Positions 12,275 to 23,483 of a stretch of DNA of 64,000 nt are shown piece by piece; the stretch's first letter is position 1, and each line of letters begins with the position of its first letter. This DNA is from Edaphochlamys debaryana (lineage: Eukaryota > Chlorophyta > Chlorophyceae > Chlamydomonadales), in assembly GCA_016858145.1 (NCBI GenBank), contig JAEHOE010000074.1, positions 124,001 through 188,000 of the forward strand, written 5' to 3'. The translations under genes and the position numbers were made by a program. Under the pieces are notes generated by a model that saw nothing but the letters and a program-made list of their open reading frames with translations, did not search any database and had not been told where the DNA came from.

Positions 12275-13031
12275 GGCAGCCCTGCTCCGGAGGGAGGCCT
12301 TCCATGGAGCGGTGGAGGAGGCCGGGTGTGGAGTCCCGCGCTGGCGCAGCGGTGCCACCGGCAGGCCCCAGGTCGGTGGCGGAGCCGGAGTTCGGTGAAG
12401 GGCGCCTGCGGCGGGAGGTGCACTACGGGAAGACAATGTTAGGCGTTTTTGACCGGGTATGGACATGTAGGTTCAAGCTAGTGGTGGGATAGCAACGGGA
12501 GAAGTCGTGAGCAGGCAGGGCTCTATGACGTCCGCAATTGCGTGAGCGCCTCGGGAGGGGCACGGACGGGCCTTCAGGGGAAAGGTGGGCCAGGCCTTGC
12601 ACTGTTCAAGAATGCTAACCTTGCAAGGAGGTAAGGTGAAGACTATTGCTCGGGAACTCGAGACGTGCGGGAGAAGGAGGAAGACGGCACGGGGGATGGC
12701 GGGGAAGGCCGGCGGCGACGCGGCACGTTCATGGGCGTGCCGGTCGGCGCCGCATTGCGGCCGAGTCACAGGCGCTGTGAAACGCTTTTCGGTACATACT
12801 TTCGGCCGGGCCTTACTGCTTGGGCACCGCGCTTTACGAGCTGCGCTGCGCCGCAAGCAGCGCGCGATCCCCTCTAGAAGGTCTCGTCCTCCGTGCCCCA
12901 TAGTCGCTTTCAATAGGGCAGTCTTGCTCGGCGTACACAAGCGAAGCTCACTCACTATCACCCTCCTGAAAAGGAGGCCGAAATCAGGAGCTTTCGGCGG
13001 CTGAACAGTTCTCTTCAGCCGCCCACGCACA
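12275..13031. other. Spacer between FHA and ABCF genes
   Basis: This stretch holds the presumed 3' UTR of the FHA gene and the promoter and 5' UTR of the ABCF gene. The ABCF start has a favourable algal context (CACAATGCC). I found no TGTAA signal and no coding exon that I can support. Confidence 0.6.
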
Positions 13032-16000
13032 ATGCCTAGCGACCGTAAGAAGAAGGCCGCGGCCTCAAAGGCCAAGCCCAAGGCCGCGGCCAAGGACGAA
13101 AAGCCCGCAGCGGCAGATGGCGCCGAGAACGAGTTCGACGATGGCGCCGAGGGCGTGCAGTCGGACGAGACGACCCCTATGGTGTCTGCCAATGCGTCCA
13201 CGGCGAACCTGGAGGCGCTGGACAAGGCGACCGCGAAGCTGAGCGTCTCAGACATGGGTCGCTCGGTGACCGGCGTCCTCGCGTCGCACCCTCAGTCCCG
13301 CGACGTGCAAATCTCCTCCTTCACGCTCCTGTACTACGGTCACGAGCTGCTGCAGGACTCGGACCTGGAGCTGAACTACGGCAGGTGCGCCAACTTCGGG
13401 GCCTGGACCCCTGCCCCTGGAACCCCTGCCCCTTCGTCGCGCTCCTCCGGCTAACCCGCTGACTCCCGGGCCTCCCCTCCAGGCGCTACGGCCTTCTGGG
13501 CCCCAACGGCTGCGGAAAGTCCACGATGCTTAAGGCGCTGGCTGCCCGCGATGTGCCCATTCCCAAGCACATTGACATCTACCTGCTGGACCGCGAAATT
13601 GAGGCCTCCGACAAGACGGCCCTGGAGGCCGTCATGGAGGTTGACGAGGAGAAGGTGCGAGCAGCTACCTGCTAGTCCCTCTGGCTCTGTGTTTCCTGTG
13701 TGCCAGGGCTTGTGCCGTGCCACCCCCTACCCTAGCCAGCATCCTGCCACCGTGCCAGTGCACTATGCATCCCCTCCCTCCCTGCCCAGCGCCCTGCCGC
13801 CGCCACCACACCAGCCTCTGCACACGCCCTCCCTCCCTCCTGTCACGCCCTCCCTCCCTCCCCGCATCAGGCCCGCATGGAGGCCGAGGCGGAGTACCTG
13901 GCGGGCCTGGAGATGACGGACGAGGTGGAGAACCGGCTGTCGGACCTGTACGAGCGGTGAGCAGCAGCGGGGGTTCAGGGGGGCAGGTATGCGTGACATC
14001 TGACAAAGTATGGAGTGAGGAGTCGGAGTGGGTGGGGTGGAGGGTAAGATGGCCAGCTTATCTGGAAGTGGACGACGGCCTGGTGGGTGGCACGGGTCAG
14101 ACTGTCGGGTCGAAGGGGGGGTGGGAGGCGTGTGCTCGGCTGCCCGAGGCGGGTCGTGGGTGGCAAGGGCGCAAGGGGGCAGGGCTTGGGGAGGCTGGGC
14201 AGCAGTGGTGGGGCCTTTGGGAGCCGGCCAGATGGCCGGGAGCGGTGCACAGCAGGCGGCGAAGCAGGTGGCGTTTTGAGCTGCCGAGGGATGCCTGAGG
14301 CTCAGCGGAGGGTCGCGGCAGCGGGCGCGCCGCAACGCTGCAGTCCGAACCGCCTGCAGCCCCCACCAGCCAGGGGACGGCCCAGGCGGACGCCACGACC
14401 CTGGCCCCGGAGCCGGCGGCTGCCCTCGCGGGGCTCCGCGGTGCTTCTGATGGCGGCCAGGGCGCCCGTAGTGGCGGCGGCGGGCACCGGCTCTGGGACT
14501 GGGACCCGGACTTGGGCCTCCGCTCGGACCAGCCCTGGCGGGGCCGCGCAGCGGCCCTGGCGGGCGGCCCTGGGGTGCCACCGACCCTGGCTGATGCAGA
14601 CCTCGGCAGTGCCGGAGCCGGACCACCCACCCACCCACCCCTCATCTTACCAACCCTCTTCCTCCCCCCGCCCCTTCCCTTTCCTCCCCCTCTCCTTCCA
14701 CCCCCCAAAGCCTGGAGGCTCTGGACTCGGACCTGGTGGAGGTGCGCGCCGCCTCCATCCTGCACGGCCTGGGCTTCGACAAGCACATGCAGCGGAAGAA
14801 GACGCGCGAGTTCAGCGGAGGTGGGGGGGCGGGGGCGGGGAGGTCGGGTTTGTGGGTGGGGGGGAGGGCAAGGGGTTGGGGACTTGGGGGGGCGCGTGGG
14901 GTGGGCGGGAGGGCCCTGGGCTCGTCGGAAGAGCCCTGGCCGGGGCGGGAAGGAGGAGAGACGGGTGGAGGCGGAGGTGCCGTAAGGAAGGGAAGGCAGA
15001 CGACCACACGGCCCAGCTGTCCGCCCACCCGCCTCCCCTCCCCCTGCCCCCCAGGCTGGCGCATGCGCATCGCCCTGGCCCGCGCGCTGTTCATCGACCC
15101 CACCATGCTGCTGCTGGACGAGCCCACCAACCACCTGGACCTGGAGGCGTGCGTGTGGCTGGAGGAGCACCTGAAGAAGGTGGGGGGGGAGGGGGAGGGG
15201 GGGAGAGGGATCAGGGAGGGGGAGGGAGGGAGGGTCCAGATGGGCAGACGCTCCCGGATCGCGTGGGCTCGACGGAGGGGGGCGGTCCCTGTCCTGTTCG
15301 CTTGCAGGCTCCCCTGCTGCCCTCAACGAAACCCTTCTCCCCCCTCCCCTTCTGCCCCCTCCCCCCCCGCAGTTCAAGCGCATCCTGCTCATGGTCTCCC
15401 ACTCGCAGGACTTCCTCAACGGCGTGTGCACCAACATCATCCACATGCAGAAGAAGAAGCTCATGTACTACTCGGGTGGGGGCGGGGGCGGGGGGAGGGG
15501 AGGGAAGGGGGAAGGCGGGGCCAATGGGACGGGAGCAATGTGCCCCGGGAAGGCTGGCCGTCCTGGGCACCGTGCCCCGCCCGGCCCGGCACCACCTCAC
15601 ACCCCGTCCGCCTGCCCCCCTGAGCCCTCCGCCCTCCGCCCCCGTGCGCACCCTTACCCCCAGGCAACTACGACCAGTACGTGCAGACCCGCGCCGAGCT
15701 GGAGGAGAACCAGATGAAGAAGTACAAGTGGGAGCAGGAGCAGATCTCCAACATGAAGGAGTACATCGCGCGGTGAGCGGCGGAGGGGAGGGATGGGGGG
15801 AGGACCAGGGCAGGGGCGAAGGGGTTTAAGGGCTGGGGAAGGCGGGGTGGAGGTGGGCCCTTCCCTTGGCTATAGCGTCGAATCCTTCCTGCTGTTACCC
15901 TGCTCTGGGCTGGGGAATGTGCACTGTACAAAATCTCCCGACCACTGTCACGCCCGCAACCCGCGCTCTTCCCTTCTCCGACCTCTTCACAACCCGACCC

Positions 16001-18040
16001 CACCCCCACCCCCACCCTCAAAGGTTCGGCCACGGCTCCGCCAAGCTGGCCCGCCAGGCTCAGTCCAAGGAGAAGACCCTGGCCAAGATGGTCCGGGGGG
16101 GGCTCACGGAGAAGGTGGGGGCGCAGGGAGGTTGTCGGGGGGGAGGCCGGAGGATGGGGAGATGGGGCGGCAGGGGTGCAGTGCGGCCAACGAAGCACGG
16201 CAGGCGGCAGGTGGCAGGCGGCAGGTGGCACTGCACCCAGGGACGTGAGCCGGTCCGTCATCACTCCGCTCTCCCTGAGCACCTTGTGGTTACACACACA
16301 CACACCAGGTGGAGACGGACAAGGTGGTTCGCATCCGCTTCGAGAACGTGGGCAAGCTGCCCCCGCCCGTGCTGCAGTTCACGGGGGTGGCATTCGGGTA
16401 CTCGCCCGACAAGGTGGGGAAGGGGGGGCGGTGTATGCCGGGTCGGGGCCAGGCGGTGACGTGGACAGCGTTGTGGCTAGCAGGGGGAGCGCCTGGAGTA
16501 ATCGTCGGTGACGCCCTGGCCGTTCCGTCCCGGTGCCACCCCACACCCTTCGACTTGACCCTCATTATCCTTCCCCGCTGCCCCTCCTCCTCTTCTCCCC
16601 CGCCCAGGTGCTGTACAGCAATGTGGACCTGGGCGTGGACCTGGACAGCAGGTGTGGGGGGGGGGAGGCGGGCTGTCGGCAGGGGAGGTGGTGAAATAGC
16701 GGGAGCGAGCGCCGGACGCCGGCTCGCGGCACCACCCAGGGCACAGAGACGTGCAGACGGAGCCGTTCTCCCCACCGTCAGAACCCATCGCCCGCCCCCC
16801 TCCCTTCATCTGACCTCCCTACCCTATCCTACCCTACCCTACCCCCCTCCCCAGGGTGGCCATCGTGGGCCCCAACGGCGCCGGCAAGTCCACGCTGCTC
16901 AAGCTCATGGTGGGCGCCCTGGAGCCCCTGGACGGCATGGTCAAGCGCCACAACCACCTGCGCATCGGGCAGTACCACCAGCACCTCACGGAGCTGCTCG
17001 ACCCCGAGCTCACGCCGCTGGAGTACATGGTGCGTGCATGGGTGTGGGGTGGGGGGAGGGAAGGGGGATAGCTGTTGAGAGAGGAGCAGGGAGGATCGGC
17101 CGGGCCGGGCACTGTGCGACTGCAGTCTGTCCTACAAGAAGGAAAAGCGGAGGTGTCGTGGGCTACCCTTGCGTTCACCGCCCATGGTCAGAAACCCTGT
17201 GTGGGGTGGAAACTACCCCCCCTGACCTCCCCTCCGCACGCCCTGTCTAATCGCCCCCTCCCCACCCGCCTCGTCTCTTGTTGCGCGCAGCTCAAGGAGT
17301 ACGGGCGCGAGCTGGGCGAGGAGAAGATGCGCTCCGTGATCGGGCGCTTCGGCATCACGGGCCCCACGCAGACGCTGCCCATCAAGAACCTGTCGGACGG
17401 CCTCAAGTCGCGGGTGGTGTTCGCCTGGCTGGCGCACCGCACGCCGCACATGCTGCTGCTGGACGAGCCCACCAACCACCTGGACCTGGAGACCATCGAC
17501 TCGCTGGCGCGCGCCATCAACGGTGAGAGCTACGGTAGCTTTGCGCCTTTTGGTGCCGTGCTTGCCCGTGGGACATGGTGCTTCAGCCGTGCCTTGGTCT
17601 GCATGTGTTCGTTGGTTATCCCAGGGATATGCCGCCCTGCTGAGGCCCGTGCATGTGTCGGTGCCTGCTGTGTGTGCAACACCCCGGCCTGCCCCTTCTT
17701 TCCCATTCCCCCTGCAGAGTGGGACGGCGGCCTGGTGCTCGTGTCCCACGACTTCCGCCTCATCGGCCAGGTGGGGGAGAGGGGCGGGGAAAGGGGGGAA
17801 TTCCAAATCGTGGGGGCAGGTGAAGAGAGGAGGGGTGCGCTCTTAGGCGGTGAAGCACACGGTGAGAGGGCCACTTGGCCGGGCATCCACCAACCGCTTA
17901 ACCGCCAACCGCAGGTGGCCAACGAGATCTGGGAGGTTGGCGCCGGGCAGGTGCGCAAGTGGCAGGGCGACATCCAGTCGTACAAGGCGCACCTCAAGAG
18001 CACGCACGAGGCGCTCATCAGCCGCAAGGACCTCAAGTAG
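13032..18040 (+). CDS. ABCF-family ATPase (GCN20/ARB1-like, twin ABC domains)
   Basis: Exons: 13032-13384, 13483-13654, 13871-13956, 14711-14820, 15055-15179, 15373-15475, 15664-15772, 16024-16114, 16309-16413, 16608-16651, 16855-17029, 17291-17522, 17718-17770, 17915-18040, giving 627 residues. A Lys/Ala-rich N-terminal tail precedes two ATP-binding cassettes with no membrane segment, which is the ABCF layout. NBD1 has Walker A GPNGCGKS (Lys130), signature FSGGW (238-242) and Walker [12 protein letters not shown] (Asp262, Glu263). NBD2 has Walker A GPNGAGKS (Lys444) and Walker [12 protein letters not shown] (Asp549, Glu550). The charged linker between the cassettes is complete. Such proteins act on ribosomes, in ribosome biogenesis, or with GCN1-type translational control. 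The closest type I recognise is plant ABCF1. The NBD2 signature reads LSDGL where relatives have LSDGQ. Confidence 0.95.
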
Positions 18041-19016
18041 AGATCGCGCTAGGCGGGCCCAGCCCTTGGGCCCGAGTTGGGCCCGCAGCTGGGCCGGGAC
18101 GGCGGCGGCGGTTGGTCTGGAGCAGGGCAGAGCTTGCACAAGAGAAATGCGGGCTCGGGTTAGGGGCGAGAAGACACGCGGAGGAGTGGACGGGCATGAG
18201 AACAGACGACAGGATGCCGACGCGTCAGGGGCAAGGCGTGGCGTGTCGGGCGGCATCGAGGTAGCGGACACAAGGAGAGGCCGGGTCTTGGACCGTCGTC
18301 CTCGTGGACTGGGCGGATGCGCAGTCGCGTGATAGGGGCTGGAAGCATTTGGCGGCGGACGGCTAATTGCCGGCGGCCGGTTGCTCAGCATTTTGCGAAG
18401 GAGTGGGGCTGCGGCCTGGTCCGTACGCCCGGGGAGAGTTGGTCGGGGGGCAGGATGCAGGCGGGATCATAAAGGGGCAGGGGGAGCGTTGGGGAGCGAG
18501 AGAGCAGTGGGGTGCGTGCGGAGTTGCGAGTGGGTGTGCAGGGAGACCTAAGGCCAACGAAGGCCGTGTGGTGGCGGGAAGGGGCAGGAGCAGGGCATTG
18601 GGGTTGACGGTTGAGGGGCGGCAGCGCAGCTGGCGGGGGCCGCGAGTCCACCAGAAGGCTGTGCGACCCAGCCGGCGGCGTCCGACTGGGGAGGCGCTCG
18701 CCTCAACCCCGGAGGAACGCCGGTGGGTCGAGGTGCAAGCATCTCATCTATCCTTCGTGCGCTCCTCAACATAGCAACGCATGTAGCAGGGCGCATAGGG
18801 CTGCCCAGGGAGTCGACGGAGCCCGCCTGGCCGACGTCGCTCGCCGGCTCCTCGGACCCCCGCCGCCTCGATGCCTGCGTGTCAGGCTAGGCGCCACCCG
18901 CAGCGCTCCGTGCTCCGCGTCGCCCCCCTCTTGCTCCTCACGCTGCAGCTCTGTGCGTGCAGCCGCAAGCGGCCTTCCATCCTGCCGCCGACGTCCCCAT
19001 CGCCCTCACCTCGGCC
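18041..19016. other. Spacer between ABCF and dehydrogenase genes
   Basis: This is the presumed ABCF 3' UTR plus the promoter and 5' UTR of the dehydrogenase gene. I see no TGTAA motif. An ATG-initiated frame at 18871 with a Leu-rich stretch is not in frame with the dehydrogenase, and I could not join it to the gene by a good splice site. Confidence 0.5.
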
Positions 19017-21992
19017 ATGTCCAGCGCTGCCGCCAGCCCCCACGGCGCCCCCGGCTGGCCCGGCCTCAGCCCCGGCCCGCTGCTGCTGCCCCTGCTGCTG
19101 GGCTCCCTGCTGGCGGCCGTGGTGGTGGCGGCACGGCGCCTGGTGCTGCGGGCGCGGCGGGCCGCTGCGGCTCCGTCGGCAGGGGCCGCGCAGGCAGCGG
19201 CTGAGCGGGGGCGGCTGCTGGCGCCGGGTGGGGCTGCAGAGCGCCCCGGCGAGGGCGCGGGAGGGCAGGGCGGCGGCAGGCCCGGGGGCGGCGAGGACGC
19301 GTCCCTCACCGCCCGAGTGCCCCTGCACCCGGCGGAGCTGCAGGCGCCTGCGACCACCGTCTGCGTGACAGGTGCGGCCCCACCCGGCGGTGCTGGCTGC
19401 TAAGCCACTCCTCCCAGGTCTCCTTCCCGTGCTTCTCTCCCCCTAGCTAGCCCATCTGCTCCGACCGTCCTGGCCCCAATACCCCCTGCCCTTCTCCCGC
19501 CCCCACCCCCACCCCCACCCCCACCCCCCACCCCCACCCCCACCCCCACCCCCAGCGGCTCTGACCGCCCTCGCACCAATACCGCCTGCCCTCCTCCTCC
19601 TCCTCCTTCTCCTCCTCCCGCCCCTCCCCGCAGGCGCCACGGGCTACCTGGCGGGGGTACTCACCGCCCGGCTGCTGGCCGCCGGCCACACGGTGCGGGG
19701 CACGGTGCGGGCGCTGGACCCCGCACACCCCGCGCAGGCGGCCCTGTTGGCTCTGCCGGGAGCCGAGGAGGTAAGGGCGTGGGGCGTGTGGGCCCATGGG
19801 GCCGGGGGGGCCAGGGCCAAGGAGGAGGGCAGGGGAGGGCAGGGTCAGGGCTAACAGGCAAGCCTGGCATGGTGGAAAACGCGAGCCGCCCTGCTGCCCC
19901 ACTCCTTTCCGCCCCTCCCCCGCCCCCCCAGCGCCTGAGCCTGCACGAGGCTGACCTCATGGCCCCCGGCTCCTTCGATCCAGCGTTGCGGGGCTGCACG
20001 GCAGTGTTCCACACCGCCTCGCCCTTCGACATGGCGGTGCGGCCCGGCAGGGGCGGGGAAAGGCTGATGTAAAGGGGCGCACCGGAGGCGTGCGGCCGGT
20101 GAAGAAGCCTACGGAGGGGCCCTGGGGCGTGGCGAAGACGGTGAACACCCCTCCCTGCCTTCAAGACCCTGGCCATTACCTTCTCCGCCCCCGCAGAAGG
20201 ACGCGGAGGACCTGGTGGGGCCGGCGGTGCGGGGCGTGGAGAACGTGCTGGGTGGGTGGGAGGGCGGGAGGGCGGATGAGGCATGAGGGGGGTGGCGGCT
20301 TAAGCAGGGAGGGGCCGGCTTAGGACACGATGAAGGGTAGGGACACACAGTCCCAGTGGCAGGAGTGACGGCGGCCTCGTGCTGGCCCTTCCTGCCTTTG
20401 TCTGCAACACCCCAGGCAGCTGCTCCCGCACGCCTTCCGTAAACCGCGTGGTGCTGACCTCCTCCATCGCCGCCACCTGCTCCTCCGCCGGGGAGCACGG
20501 GGCTGGCAAGAAGGTGCGCCGTGCGCCGTGCGCGGCGTCCGTAGGAGGACCGATCCGGACCGTTGTGGGATAGCTCGTACTGTGAGGTCATCATACCGGG
20601 AGCAGGGCAACTGATGGCGCGGGAGGGACAGGCCTGCAGGGAGACGACCGGCTCCCAGGCGCTGAGGGCCACGCCACCCCCGCCGCAGGTGGACGAGGGC
20701 TGCTGGAACAGCACTGCGTCCCCCGCCTTCCTGCCCTACCACTACTCCAAGACGCAGGCGGAGCGGCGGGCCTGGGAGCTGGCGGAGCAGCAGGACAGGC
20801 AAGCCTGTCCAAGCGAGGCGGGGTGCAGGGTTGCGGGACCAAGCGCTGCGTTCGTTGCGTGGGCAAGGAGCCGGCGTCCTTTCGGACGAGGGCATTCTAA
20901 ATCCCATGCATGCACATCCCACATCCCCCCCCTCACCACAACGCTGCAGCTGGCGCCTGGTGGTGCTGCTTCCCGGTCTGGTGCTGGGGCCGTGCGTGGG
21001 CGCAGGCCGGGGCCGCGCATCAGCGGAGTCGGTGCGGCTGCTGCGGCGCCTGCTGTCGGGTGCGTGTGAGGGCGCGGTCGGGGCTGCCGGGCAGACGAGG
21101 GTGAGGCGAGAGGGAAGACCGTGCAGGGCCCGACGAGCTGGCGGGTTGCTGCCGCAGGTGAGCGTGACCTTGACGGCACCCGACCCACCGGCAGGCATCA
21201 TGTACCCCTTTGCGCCCAACATGGGTGTGGCCCACGTGGACATTCGGGACGTGGCGGCGGGGCACTGCCTGGCGGCCTTCACGCCGGGAGCCAGCGGCAG
21301 GTGGGGGGGGCGGGTGGGTTCGCTCGTGTTTGGCAGGCGCGCATTGGCTCGTGTTTACACTCAGCGGGGTGGGGGGAATGGACTGAATGCGGTCAAGCGA
21401 GGACAAGGCCAGCAGCAGATGTACATGCCTTGCTTGCCCAACAGGGTGCACCCAGCGGCGTTTCCCCCCGTACCTTCCCTCCGTATCCCACCCCTGTCCT
21501 TGCATCCAATCGCCTCAACTGCTCCCCCCCCTGTCCCCCCTGCCCCCCCCCCAGGTACCTGCTGGTGGCCGGGGGCGCCCGCATGCGGCGCATGACGGCC
21601 GTGCTGGCCCGCCTGTACCCGGGCGGCAGCGTGCGTGCTGCCGTGCTGCCCGTGCGGCGCTGGGTGGTGTGGCTGCTGGCGCCGTACATGCGGCTGCGGC
21701 GGGACGTGGTGGTGGCGTCGTGGGGCGCGCCCCCTGTGTACCACACGGCCCGGGCGGAGGGGGAGCTGGGCGTGGGCGCCAAGGGCTGGCTGCCGCTTGA
21801 GGTGAGCGAGGGGAGCAAGCGGGGAGGGTGGGGCGCCCTGCGTTAACTCCCCGGTTCCCGCCAAACCATGTGCCTGCCTCGTGCCGATGCGTGCAGGTGT
21901 CCCTGTACGACATGGTGGAGGATCTGGCGGCCAAGAAGCTGGTCAGGCACCCCATGGGCCCCCAGCGCCCCAGCAGCGCCAGCCCCGAGTAG
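19017..21992 (+). CDS. Membrane-anchored extended SDR (dihydroflavonol/cinnamoyl-CoA reductase-like)
   Basis: Exons: 19017-19371, 19634-19770, 19932-20036, 20197-20251, 20416-20513, 20689-20798, 20950-21059, 21195-21300, 21555-21801, 21897-21992, giving 472 residues. The first in-frame ATG is 19017. Residues about 20-50 form a hydrophobic anchor (LLLPLLLGSLLAAVVVAARR). A linker rich in Ala and Gly follows, then the Rossmann fold begins with VCVTGATGYLAG, the nucleotide-binding Gly motif. AVFHTASPF, VVLTSSIAA and the catalytic YHYSK (YxxxK) follow in the order normal for extended short-chain dehydrogenases. The C-terminal half binds substrate. The expected reaction is NAD(P)H-linked reduction, or 3-beta-hydroxysteroid-type oxidation, of a carbonyl or alcohol on a membrane-near substrate. 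The substrate cannot be read from sequence. Intron 20799-20949 has a GC donor (AG|GCAAGC) and the phase requires it. Confidence 0.88.
19501..19555. repeat. Intronic C-rich (CCCCCA)n simple repeat
   Basis: About nine CCCCCA units lie in the first intron of the dehydrogenase gene, upstream of the acceptor at 19633. They extend the C-rich tract before the acceptor. They are simple intron repeats, not telomeric DNA. Confidence 0.9.
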
Positions 21993-23483
21993 GCCGTTCC
22001 GAGTGGGGGCGGTGGGATGCTCGGCATGCACCTGCGCCGGTGTCTGGAACGCTGGAAGGAAAAATGCACTGTGTGATAGTGCTGCAGTTGCCGGGAGCCT
22101 CGGCCCAGCCAATGGGTCGCATGTGGGTTACGGTGGCGCGGGCGTAGGTTGTGCCTGGGGGGGGGGTGTTCCGGTCCGGCGTGGTTTGGTTTAGGTCGTA
22201 CGTGTTCAATACCTGTGTGGCAGCGGGCGGCGGTTGCGTGATGCGCTTGGTGCGACGGTGCAGCGTTGTACGTGGATGGGACCACGCTGGGGTACCCTAC
22301 CGGTATGGGGGCGGTGGGAGGTCGAGGGAATGGTCAGGGCCCGTGCCAAAGACCGCGGTCCGTTGGGACTGACGGAGTGCGACTGTACAATACGCGCCCT
22401 CTGGCCGATCCCGGCACCGTTGTGAACGCCTAGTGGCTCCGGTGAGTGCCCCTGCAAAACCCTCTAACGCCCCCCTTGTGTCGTGACGCATACCTCCGCG
22501 ACTCACTTCCGAGGCACCCCGCCCCCTCCCTCGTGCCCGTGTGCGGGCATGGGCATGGTCACCCAACAGGCGGCTCTTGCTGTCGCACTGTCATGCATCC
22601 TGCCCGCGTCATTCCGGTTCCTGCACAACACATTTAGCACATCTAGGCTCGCCGGGACCGGCACGGTCCTGATTGGGTTCGGTTCGACCGCTGCCCGGCC
22701 GCCAGGTGCTATGCTGCAGGAAGGGGGCTGAAGGGTCGGTCTCGCCCGACCTGCCTTCTGTGCCCCCCGCTGCCCGGCCCCCCCCTTCAGTGTGGTTCAA
22801 GCTCTCTCTATCATTCCGCACAGCCGCCGTCGGCCTGGAGGCGGTGGTTGGGCGTGGGGACAGTGGTTGGGCAAGGGCTGTACCGTTGGCAACACGGGTG
22901 AGGTTGGCAGGAGCCAGGAGAACCGGGCTGTGCTACTGGGCTTAAGGCGAAAGCATGATGGATCCGGGCAGCATACAGCAGGCACCTGCAGGAGGGGTGA
23001 GGAAGATGTCGAGGGGAGAGGAGCCGGGGATGCGGCGGCGGATTGCGAGTTGATACGTGGACTCGGGTACGAGCCGCGTTCATACTTCCTCCATGGCAGA
23101 ATTCATAAAGCGCCGCTCTGCACATATCCGTGGACGGCCGCAGCGGCCAAGAGGAGGAGAAGTCGCCAGCTGTCGCGCACAAATTTGGGCGCCCCAAGCG
23201 GCCTCATCCACGACTTGATTTGCCCTACACATACTGTAAGCGTCACGCACGATGCATACTGGAAGAGACTTCAAATGGCCACATCACTAGGCCAGATAGC
23301 GAGCCTGGCTGGCGTCTCCTGATGCGCGCGACTCCCGAGTCCTGGTGTTTTGTCGAGCAGCAGTGAGATAGGCCTTTTCGTGGCCCTAAACTCGCTGTCG
23401 GACTGCAACTCCTCGCCGGCCATGTGTCGACAGCCCGACATCGCCTAGCCCGGATACGCCTTCCAGGGACGGGTAGCGATAGG
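21993..23483. other. 1.5-kb spacer with no supported gene
   Basis: This follows the dehydrogenase stop codon and precedes the zinc-knuckle gene. Its GC is somewhat lower than in coding areas. The only candidate signal is a TGTAA at 23235-23239, which would imply a 3' UTR of about 1.25 kb, so I hold it weakly. The ORFs here lack splice-compatible neighbours and family resemblance. Confidence 0.5.

Noticed and set aside
14097..15464. 455-residue open frame antisense to the ABCF gene
   Set aside because: It lies opposite well-supported ABCF exons and introns. Its composition is Pro/Arg/Ala-rich, as expected for an antisense shadow.
18871..19016. Upstream ATG at 18871 as the start of the dehydrogenase
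   Set aside because: It is out of frame with the Rossmann exon and has no suitable donor to reach it. The first in-frame ATG is 19017.
19501..19555. (CCCCCA)n as interstitial telomere
   Set aside because: The expected telomere repeat in these algae is TTTTAGGG-like. Similar C-rich runs occur before many acceptors in this window.
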